Source of the DNA: COE1 sp949066965
Lineage (GTDB): Bacteria; Bacillota; Clostridia; Lachnospirales; Lachnospiraceae
Reading direction: 5' to 3'
Length of the DNA stretch: 64,000 nt
Assembly (NCBI GenBank): GCA_949066965.1
Contig: CARTDA010000010.1
Span: forward strand, 37,551 to 101,550
Made by a program: the position numbers and the translations under genes. The notes under the pieces were generated by a model. The model was not told where the DNA came from and ran no database searches. It worked only from the letters and a program-made list of their open reading frames with translations. Position 1 is the first letter of the stretch, and every line of letters begins with the position of its first letter. Shown one piece after another: positions 57,860 through 64,000 of the stretch.

Positions 57860-58429
57860 ATGAGTAACAAAAAAGACAGACAGGCTATCGTTCAATCGGC
57901 AGTCGAGGCATACTATGATGACATTTACCGTTTTTGCCGCTATTATACAGGCAATGAGACGGATTCCTATGACATTGCACAGGAAGTATTTCTGCGTTTT
58001 ATGAAATACATGGATTCCTGCGGGCATAAGAACATAAAAGGGTATCTGATTATGATTGCCCGAAATCTGTGCTGTGATTATTTCCGCAGACAGGCAAGGC
58101 AGAAGGAAAACACCGTTTCCCTTGAGCAAATAGCACATACGGCAGAAATTACAATGGACTGTATGGGTATGCAGGGCAAATGTACAAACACTGACAGGTC
58201 AATTGAAGACTGTGACAGCTGGATTTTTTTGCAGGAACTGCTGCAAAGCATTCCGCAGGAACAGAGGGAGGTTGTGATACTGAGAATCCATGACGGTTTC
58301 AAATTTCAGGAAATTTCCAGAATAACGGGATGCAGCCTGTCAACGGCAAAGTCCCGTTTCCGTCTGGGAATTGCCAGCATAAAGAAAAAGATGGCAAGAA
58401 TGGGGGATTATTATGGAGGGAAATTGTAG
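57860..58429 (+). CDS. ECF-type RNA polymerase sigma factor
   Basis: The 189-residue sigma-70-family protein has region 2 (YYDDIYRFCRYYTGNETDSYDIAQEVFLRFMKY, about residues 18-50, and YLIMIARNLCCDYFRR). Region 4 contains EQREVVILRIHDGFKFQEISRITGCSLSTAKSR near residues 135-168. It opens an operon with a membrane protein and an ABC transporter. TTGAAC with a TATAAT 25 bp away lies upstream (57787-57823); the spacing is wrong for the main sigma factor and may reflect an own-type promoter. GGGGTGAC precedes the ATG. Confidence 0.9.
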   Translation: MSNKKDRQAIVQSAVEAYYDDIYRFCRYYTGNETDSYDIAQEVFLRFMKYMDSCGHKNIKGYLIMIARNLCCDYFRRQARQKENTVSLEQIAHTAEITMDCMGMQGKCTNTDRSIEDCDSWIFLQELLQSIPQEQREVVILRIHDGFKFQEISRITGCSLSTAKSRFRLGIASIKKKMARMGDYYGGKL

Positions 58430-59162
58430 TGAAATAAAAAAATTGTTTGCGGAAAACGACAAAACCATCGTGATTGACGGAGAAAAAAAGAAGCAGGCAT
58501 TGGAACAAATAAGGACAAACATGCAAGGGAACGCATCATCTGTGCAAAAAAGCAAGTGGCAGATATTAAAAATCCAGATTTGTTACATGGACAAGGCCAT
58601 TTTATTGATGCATCTGACGGTCTGTATAGGATTTGTCTTACTGGGAAAATGGCAGTTTTGGGAGCGGTCTTCCACAATTTTTGCATGTGTGCTGGGCGCG
58701 CTGTCCTTAATTGAAGTCAGCCATATGTTTTTTTCAGGAATGACGGAGGTTGAAGAAAGCTGTTACTTTAATGTACGGCAGATTGTCGTGTTCCGTATGG
58801 CATGCTCCGGGATAATCAGCCTGGCGGCGCTGCTGGCTGCCTTAGTGACAGCCGGAGGAGAAGAGGGTGTGCCAGTTATGGAAATGGGGTTATATATGCT
58901 GGTGCCGTTTGTGTTTACAGAATGCGTCTGCATGACTGTAATGATTACAGAGAGTGGCAGAAGAAATAAAGTGGTGCTCATAGCCGCAGGGATATTTTCC
59001 GTGTTATTCTGGAGTGTGCTTTCTTGCGTACCCCATCTCTATGAAGCATCCGCGACTGCCTTCTGGGGATTGGCATTTTTTGCAGGTATGGGCATATCTG
59101 CCATTCAGACAAAAAGATTTTTCAGGGCATTGGAAAAGGGGGAAATATTATGTGTAGATTAG
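58413..59162 (+). CDS. Membrane protein of the ECF/ABC operon, possible anti-sigma factor
   Basis: The 249-residue protein has a cytoplasmic N-terminus of about 58 residues and six predicted hydrophobic segments between about 63 and 235. It overlaps the sigma gene by 17 bp and the ATPase gene by 13 bp. The cytoplasmic N-terminus (IKKLFAENDKTIVIDGEKKKQALEQI) could bind the sigma factor, which would make it a multi-pass anti-sigma protein; alternatively it is part of the transporter. No family is recognised with confidence. Confidence 0.75.
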   Translation: MEGNCSEIKKLFAENDKTIVIDGEKKKQALEQIRTNMQGNASSVQKSKWQILKIQICYMDKAILLMHLTVCIGFVLLGKWQFWERSSTIFACVLGALSLIEVSHMFFSGMTEVEESCYFNVRQIVVFRMACSGIISLAALLAALVTAGGEEGVPVMEMGLYMLVPFVFTECVCMTVMITESGRRNKVVLIAAGIFSVLFWSVLSCVPHLYEASATAFWGLAFFAGMGISAIQTKRFFRALEKGEILCVD

Positions 59163-60010
59163 AGCTGATGGGCATTGAAAAAACATATAAGGACAAAAAG
59201 GCTGTAAAAGACCTGACTGTTGGCTTTGACAATGGCGTGTACGGACTACTTGGTGAAAATGGTGCAGGAAAGACGACATTGATGCGTATGATTGTCGGCA
59301 TCCTGAAGCCCACACAAGGGCAGATTTGCTGTGACGGCATACCGATACAGCAGCTTGGCGGCGCGTATCGCAGCCTTTTGGGATATCTTCCGCAGGATTT
59401 TGGTTATTACAAGGACTTCACCGCAGTGCGGTTTCTAAACTATATTGCGGCTTTAAAGGCGGTGGATCCTGAGACTGCAAAAGAGCGGATTGCGCATATT
59501 TTGGAAACAGTGGGGCTGGCAGAGTACAGGGATAAAAAATTAAAAACTTTTTCCGGCGGCATGATAAGGCGGATTGGGATTGCACAGGCACTGTTGAACG
59601 AGCCGGAAATACTGATACTGGATGAACCGACAGCGGGGCTGGACCCTAAGGAGCGCGTGCGTTTCCGGAATATCATCAGCTCCCTTGGAAAAAAACGGAT
59701 TGTCATTCTGTCGACGCACATTGTCTCCGATGTTGCGTATATCGCAAATCAGATAATACTTATGAAGCACGGACAGTTTGTAAAAACAGGGACACAGGAG
59801 CAGATGCTGGCGCCTGTGTCGGGATGTGTCTGGAAGTGTACCGTTCCTGAAGAAATTGCGGCAGAGCTGAATGAAACATATGCGGTGAGTAACCTCAAAG
59901 GATGCGGCGAACAGGTCGAGCTTCGGATTGTTTCCAAAAAGAAGCCCCATCCGGATGCCGTAATCGTGGAACCAGTATTGGAAGATGCGTACTTATATTA
60001 CGATATTTAG
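59150..60010 (+). CDS. ABC transporter ATP-binding protein
   Basis: The 286-residue ATPase has Walker A GENGAGKTT (about residues 36-44), Q-loop YLPQDFGYYKDF, signature FSGGMIRRIGIA, Walker B ILILDEPTAGLDP and the H-loop STHIVSD. It belongs to the ABC-2-type exporter group, with the C-terminal 70 residues typical of that group. The permease gene follows after 20 nt. Confidence 0.93.
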   Translation: MCRLELMGIEKTYKDKKAVKDLTVGFDNGVYGLLGENGAGKTTLMRMIVGILKPTQGQICCDGIPIQQLGGAYRSLLGYLPQDFGYYKDFTAVRFLNYIAALKAVDPETAKERIAHILETVGLAEYRDKKLKTFSGGMIRRIGIAQALLNEPEILILDEPTAGLDPKERVRFRNIISSLGKKRIVILSTHIVSDVAYIANQIILMKHGQFVKTGTQEQMLAPVSGCVWKCTVPEEIAAELNETYAVSNLKGCGEQVELRIVSKKKPHPDAVIVEPVLEDAYLYYDI

Positions 60011-60030
60011 GAGCTGAAGGAGGATAAACC

Positions 60031-61317
60031 ATGAGATTATACAAAATGGAATTATACAAAATATGTTCCAAAAAATTATTTATATGCAGTGCAATAGCAG
60101 CGCTAACCATTATCATACTGTATGCCGGAATTTTCGTGGTTGGCGCAGAGACGACGATAAACGGTGTGAAATACACAGGACTTGAGGCAGTGAAAATGGA
60201 CAGGAAGATTACGGAGGAGTGGAAAGGGGTACTTACGGACGAAAAGGTGGCGCAAATTGTTGAAAGGTATGGATTTCCCAGCGGTGTCAGCGAGAATTAC
60301 AATTATTTTCTGGACAGAAATTTCCTGAATAATTTTGTCATGCGAGAGTTTTCAGACGGATATTTTCATGGACGGGACGACTATCATGTCGCAACCCGCG
60401 TATACCCTATTGCGGAGACAAAGCTTGGAAAAGCAAGCGAGGCGTCTGGGAAGCCGATTGTACTGGAATACGGCTATGGATGGCAAGTATTTAACATTGT
60501 ATTGGAGATAAGCTGTATGGTGGGAATCCCTTTCGTGCTGTTTGCCTTATCACCCATTTTTTCCGAAGAAAATTACATTAATATGCGTCAGATATTATTT
60601 ACTACTAAGGAAGGAAAAACAAGGGCTGTCACTGCAAAAATTATGGCAGGCATAACTGTCGCGGCAGGCGCTTATGCAGTAATTCTCACACTGAATTTTG
60701 TGTTTGTGTGGAGTGTGTTCGGGCTTGACGGAGGAGAGTGCCTGTATCAATGGGTGATGGAAGACTATGTCCGGACATGGAATAATTATCATAATATCTC
60801 AACAATGTACATCAGGGACTTTATCTGGATGGCGGCTGTTTTTTGTTTTATCGGAATAATCGAAGCCGCTTCGATTATCCTATACTTTTCGGCACACTGC
60901 AACAGTCCGTTCCAGTCTGTCATAATATCTGCCCTGTGTCTGGCTGCGCCGGTCTGCGTCAGCACGGTCTGGCGCGGGAACTTCAACAGCATAATGTTTA
61001 TTGCCAGCCAGCTGTCTGATGTGCTTTTGCTTGGCATTGCATTTACGAGCTTTGTCCCGGACATATCCGGCAGGGCAGGCAAGGCCGCCCTAAAGTCATT
61101 GTGCTGCATACTGCCTTTGTCAGTGGGCATCTATTTTCGGAGGAACTTTCCATTTTATAATACAATTCCCTTTATGCTGGTTCTGACGGAAGGCTATTCT
61201 GATATCGACATATACCTTTCACGTTATCCGGGGATAAGAGTCATGATAGTTCTCTTTGCCGCATTTTCATCAGCAGCATTTATTGTATGCAGCCATAAAA
61301 AATACAAAAGCTTATAA
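60031..61317 (+). CDS. ABC-2-type permease of the ECF-linked transporter
   Basis: The 428-residue protein has one N-terminal transmembrane helix (about 17-38) and an extracellular domain of about 110 residues (FVVGAETTINGVKYTGLEAV onward). Five or more transmembrane segments follow, from about residue 155 to 425. MRQILFTTKEGKTRAVTAKI in the first cytoplasmic loop resembles the coupling region of ABC-2 permeases. AAGGAGG precedes the ATG. Substrate unknown; regulation by the ECF factor suggests envelope stress or antimicrobial export. Confidence 0.8.
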   Translation: MRLYKMELYKICSKKLFICSAIAALTIIILYAGIFVVGAETTINGVKYTGLEAVKMDRKITEEWKGVLTDEKVAQIVERYGFPSGVSENYNYFLDRNFLNNFVMREFSDGYFHGRDDYHVATRVYPIAETKLGKASEASGKPIVLEYGYGWQVFNIVLEISCMVGIPFVLFALSPIFSEENYINMRQILFTTKEGKTRAVTAKIMAGITVAAGAYAVILTLNFVFVWSVFGLDGGECLYQWVMEDYVRTWNNYHNISTMYIRDFIWMAAVFCFIGIIEAASIILYFSAHCNSPFQSVIISALCLAAPVCVSTVWRGNFNSIMFIASQLSDVLLLGIAFTSFVPDISGRAGKAALKSLCCILPLSVGIYFRRNFPFYNTIPFMLVLTEGYSDIDIYLSRYPGIRVMIVLFAAFSSAAFIVCSHKKYKSL

Positions 61318-61411
61318 GGAGCAGTATACAGCATTGCAATACATGGAAAAACATGGTATGCTAATACCATAGTCAAATTTACAAAAACTATTACAGGGAA
61401 AAGGTGGAGCA

Positions 61412-61651
61412 ATGCAAGAATACATATGTCCCAAATGCATGACAAGGATAACAGTGGCAGCAGAAAAAAGATTACTGTCATTATATTGCAGGAACTGTAT
61501 GAAAACAAAACAGTTAAATATGTTACGGCTGATACAAAAGCGCAGACCAGGACACATGGAGGGCGTATATATTTTTGCAGCAGAAAAGAAAGAGCAAGAA
61601 CTGTTTCAAAGACGTAAAAAAACAGGAAAGATAGACGAAAAACTTGAATAA
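61412..61651 (+). CDS. Small zinc-ribbon protein
   Basis: The 79-residue basic protein has two CxxC knuckles, CPKC at residues 6-9 and CRNC at 26-29, followed by a basic helical tail (RRPGHMEG, RRKKTGKIDEKL). This is a minimal zinc ribbon, as in nucleic-acid-binding proteins, but function is unknown. GGTGGAGC precedes the ATG. The stop codon is joined directly to the TCGAGTAG tail of a family A repeat. Confidence 0.7.
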   Translation: MQEYICPKCMTRITVAAEKRLLSLYCRNCMKTKQLNMLRLIQKRRPGHMEGVYIFAAEKKEQELFQRRKKTGKIDEKLE

Positions 61652-61726
61652 TCGAGTAGGAGAATGTCCTTCTCGCCGCGCGGGGTGCGTGCAGCAAAGC
61701 TGCTAATTTCCTTACCACCCCTGCGC
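61652..61726 (-). repeat. Dispersed double-hairpin repeat, family A copy 7
   Basis: On the minus strand: GCGCA, arm GGGGTGG, core TAAGGAAATTAGCAGC, arm CACCCC, GCGCGGCGAG, then a hairpin ending TCCTACTCGA. The right end abuts the TAA stop of the zinc-ribbon gene. Confidence 0.75.
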
Positions 61727-61728
61727 AT

Positions 61729-61768
61729 AAAAAAACCGTAAGGGTATGACAGCCTTTGCGGTTTTTTT
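61729..61768 (+). terminator. Bidirectional terminator after the zinc-ribbon gene
   Basis: AAAAAAACCGTAAGG pairs with CCTTTGCGGTTTTTTT (one mismatch), with a 9-nt loop and a seven-T run. Confidence 0.85.
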
Positions 61769-61772
61769 ATGT

Positions 61773-61830
61773 GCAGACCCATGCAGAAGAAATATACCCC
61801 TAGGCGGCGCACGAGTCGTAGTATTAACAA
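61773..61830 (+). repeat. Eroded family A repeat, copy 8
   Basis: GTGCAGACCC...GAAATATACC...GGCGGCGCACGAGT keeps the order of copy 1 (GCACA, GAAATAT, GGCGCACGAGTAG). The arms no longer pair well and the second hairpin is gone. Confidence 0.45.
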
Positions 61831-61861
61831 TCAAAAAATGCAATAAATTAAGGGACTATAA

Positions 61862-61904
61862 TTGACAAACTATCAATTGATAGCTATAATATCAATTGAT
61901 AGTT
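61862..61904 (+). promoter_or_regulatory. Promoter with double palindromic operator
   Basis: TTGACA (61862-61867) and TATAAT (61885-61890), 17-bp spacer: a near-perfect promoter. The 14-bp palindrome CTATCAATTGATAG (61870-61883) fills the spacer, and TATCAATTGATA (61890-61901) covers the start site; centres are 19 bp apart. The whole block is itself an inverted repeat (AAACTATCAATTGAT...ATCAATTGATAGTTT). Binding of a dimeric repressor here would shut the promoter; the HTH protein it drives is the obvious candidate. Confidence 0.85.
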
Positions 61905-61926
61905 TATGATGATTGGAGATTGATAA

Positions 61927-63027
61927 ATGGCGAGAAGTTCACTTTTTAAAACAATTCATATAGAATGCCCGGTCTGTAATGTATTCCATCAGGTGGAAGA
62001 GCGGGTAAGGATGTCAAGCACCATCATAAAAGGCGAGAAAGTATTTTACGAGGAGCATTATTTTGTATGTACAAACAATAATATTGACAGCACTACGGAA
62101 GAGGATGAAAGTCCAGAAAAACAGTCTAAGGACAGGAAGAAGCAGGAATTTAAAACGGAAAGCCTTAACAATACAAATCTGTTGTCAGCCGGAAACGCTT
62201 ACCGGAAAATGCACAATCTGTTGACTTCCGGGGAAATTTCGGACATACGGGAAAACTATGGGCTGACACAGGTGGAGTTAGCCCGGCTGTTAGGCTGGGG
62301 CGAAGCGACAGTTGCCCGATATGAGAGCAGGGCGATTCAGGATGCGGCTTACGACACAATGCTGTGCATGATAAAAGAAAATCCACTTATGGCACTCCGG
62401 TTTCTGGAGAGGAATGGCGATAAATTTCCGGAAGCCAAAAGAATGCAGATACGAACAAGAATGATTGAAAAGCTGGATTCCTGTGGGAGGGAGTTTTTGT
62501 CACGCCAGGTGTTTGAAAGCGCATATGCAAAATTGCCGGTTCCTTCTGATTTCAACGGCTACAGGCTGCTTGATATTGACAAACTTGAATGTGTTGTTTC
62601 TTATTACGCAGAACGTATCACAGAGCTTTACAAAGTCCGTCTCATGAATTTGCTCTGGTATGCAGATGCCCTGTCCTTCAAAATACAGGGAAATTCCATG
62701 ACAGGGATGGTCTACCGCCATGAACACATGGGAATATTTCCTGTTGGGCACGACAGCCTGACTGTCCTCAGAAATGTAAATGTGCGCAAGGAAGATGACT
62801 TTGAAGCAACCAAATACCAATTCTACCCCAACAGTGTACTTGATATGTCAGAACTGTCCAAAAATGAAACGAAGATCCTTGATGCTGTAATTTTAAAGTT
62901 TAGAAATTTCAGCGACAGGAATTTAGTGGAATATGTGAACCAGGAAATTGCATATAAGCAGACAGACCAGCATGATATGATTCCCTATAGCCTTGCAAAG
63001 AAGATACACGGTTCATTTGGATTATAA
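61927..63027 (+). CDS. HTH regulator with Panacea (DUF4065/SocA-like) domain, antitoxin-like
   Basis: The 366-residue protein begins with a YgiT/MqsA-like zinc-finger segment (CPVC at residues 14-17; the second pair is reduced to one Cys in YFVCTNNN). An acidic linker follows, then an XRE/MqsA-type helix-turn-helix (about 98-150, IRENYGLTQVELARLLGWGEATVARYE). The C-terminal part (about 210-335) resembles Panacea, with LMNLLWYADALSFKIQGNSMTG and VYRHEHMGIFPVGHD. Panacea proteins are antitoxins for many unrelated toxins. The double operator upstream suggests autorepression. No obvious toxin gene is next to it; the gene downstream encodes a probable lipoprotein. Confidence 0.82.
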   Translation: MARSSLFKTIHIECPVCNVFHQVEERVRMSSTIIKGEKVFYEEHYFVCTNNNIDSTTEEDESPEKQSKDRKKQEFKTESLNNTNLLSAGNAYRKMHNLLTSGEISDIRENYGLTQVELARLLGWGEATVARYESRAIQDAAYDTMLCMIKENPLMALRFLERNGDKFPEAKRMQIRTRMIEKLDSCGREFLSRQVFESAYAKLPVPSDFNGYRLLDIDKLECVVSYYAERITELYKVRLMNLLWYADALSFKIQGNSMTGMVYRHEHMGIFPVGHDSLTVLRNVNVRKEDDFEATKYQFYPNSVLDMSELSKNETKILDAVILKFRNFSDRNLVEYVNQEIAYKQTDQHDMIPYSLAKKIHGSFGL

Positions 63028-63061
63028 ATTATAATCCACGCTAAATTTGGGAGGACAAAAA

Positions 63062-63904
63062 ATGTCACAACATAAGAAGATTATCGCAGCCGGTATTTTT
63101 ACCGTGAATATAATGCTGTTAGACGCATGCAGCAGTGGCACACAAATTGAGCCAAATGCAATACAGGACAATGCAGTATCGAAACAAAATATAGAAATCA
63201 ACAAGACATATTTTCAGGCTTATCGGGATTTTCTGCTTTCTGCGGATATTGATTCCGGTCACGATTTTCCTATTTATGGATACTATTTGCTTGATATCAA
63301 TTTTGACAGGATACCTGAACTTGGCGTATACCACCATTCGGGTGGTTCCATGGGAGGGTACTTCACTTTTTATTGTTTTAATGGTGAGGACATCGTTCCT
63401 GCTGTGCTGGATGAGGATGGAGAGCCGGTACAAATTTCAGATTACACAAAGATACTTGCCAATTATGATGATAGAAAAATATATTTGCTGAAGGAGATGT
63501 ATTTACTGACTGGAAATATGAATGGTACCTATGGGTATCTCAGGGAAATCACAAGTAATGATAATGTTCTGTATTGTTCTGATTTACTAAGACTTGATGT
63601 TGATTATGAACAGGCGATGGAAACAGAATTAGCAAATGGAATTATACAATATGATAGTGAGGATGATTTTTTGTCGGATTCCTCTATTGCAAAATGTCTG
63701 CTTACAGAATCTTACGAAAATGGGAACTGGGTGAAAATCTCCCCGCAGGAATATAGAATAATTAAAAGGCGGCTGATACCAGAAGAAAATTCGTATGTAA
63801 ACCTTCTTGATACAGATGTATATATGTTATTGCGCGAATGTGACATACAAATAACAGAGGAAGAAATAAATTCGTTATTTTCTAAATGGAAAGGAATGAA
63901 ATAA
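63062..63904 (+). CDS. Probable lipoprotein of unknown function
   Basis: The 280-residue protein has a short signal sequence with a lipobox-like LLDAC (Cys about residue 20) and a serine-rich start after it. Its body is acidic, with DINFDRIPELGVY near residue 80, similar to a calcium-binding-like loop seen in clostridial secreted proteins. No enzyme motif is visible. GGGAGG before ATG 63062 decides the start (TTG 63047 is also open). It follows the Panacea gene by 34 nt and could share its promoter. The last 95 bases of the window after it hold only part of a GC-rich hairpin (GCAGTTCCGCCAGGAACTG). Confidence 0.65.
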   Translation: MSQHKKIIAAGIFTVNIMLLDACSSGTQIEPNAIQDNAVSKQNIEINKTYFQAYRDFLLSADIDSGHDFPIYGYYLLDINFDRIPELGVYHHSGGSMGGYFTFYCFNGEDIVPAVLDEDGEPVQISDYTKILANYDDRKIYLLKEMYLLTGNMNGTYGYLREITSNDNVLYCSDLLRLDVDYEQAMETELANGIIQYDSEDDFLSDSSIAKCLLTESYENGNWVKISPQEYRIIKRRLIPEENSYVNLLDTDVYMLLRECDIQITEEEINSLFSKWKGMK

Positions 63905-64000
63905 AATTTTCAGCGTCCCTTATAAATAGAAGAGATATCTATTTATTCGCAAAAGAGCCATTTTCGCGAAAGCGCCGCGGCAGTTCCGCCAGGAACTGTT

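Overview
The window looks like a chromosomal segment of a Gram-positive Clostridia member, most likely Lachnospiraceae. The reasons are moderate GC, strong AGGAGG-type ribosome binding sites with some TTG/GTG starts, the family content (DUF1015 next to serC-serA, the GGGtGRT pair, SulP, a clostridial mre-min-rodA cluster) and the gene order miaB...mutS-mutL-miaA. I cannot name the genus from sequence alone. I saw no prophage, IS element, CRISPR array or rRNA. All family names come from motifs and general knowledge; no database search was run.

Layout. 1-6.2 kb: the end of serC, serA, a small unknown gene, an operon of ECF sigma factor, anti-sigma-like protein and secreted serpin, then DUF1015. 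6.2-13.3 kb: an MscS channel, tRNA-Thr(CGU), a HAM1-like NTPase, a peptidase-S51/GGDEF/EAL fusion, a taurine/nitrate-type ABC permease and ATPase, and an unknown gene with a duplicated start region. 13.5-22.2 kb: argH, asd, a large topoisomerase III with an altered TOPRIM motif, a beta-helix acyltransferase-like protein, and the NifU-like/GGGtGRT pair. 22.5-31 kb: an MFS exporter, miaB, a SulP transporter, and a response regulator-ABC-histidine kinase module with a tandem-repeat operator. 31-38 kb: mutS, mutL, miaA and a PLP enzyme. 38-49 kb: radC, mreBCD, PBP2, minCDE, rodA, mgsA and a D-Ala-D-Ala carboxypeptidase, the genes for rod shape and septum placement. 49-56 kb: a P-loop protein, an HlyD-like protein, yggS, sepF, aroB, lspA, rluD and a cytidylate-kinase-like protein. 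56-64 kb: an interrupted tRNA next to a Ro60-like DUF2828 protein, a second ECF/ABC operon, a small zinc-ribbon protein, an HTH-Panacea regulator with a double operator, and a lipoprotein.

The most unusual locus is 55969-57710. A tRNA-Ile(UAU) gene has a perfect cloverleaf only after a 44-nt insert in its anticodon stem is removed. It lies 62 nt upstream of a DUF2828 protein, whose layout (helical region then vWA domain with DGSGSM) resembles the Ro60/Rsr RNA-quality-control proteins. It could be a tRNA with an uncharacterised intron or a Y-RNA-like tRNA mimic working with its neighbour.

Two dispersed repeat families also run through the window. Family A (about eight copies) consists of twin hairpins with variable but complementary arms, a conserved GGAAAT loop and a CTACTCGATTA-type tail that several times abuts or supplies a stop codon. 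Family B elements are bounded by inverted TTACTGTTCA termini.
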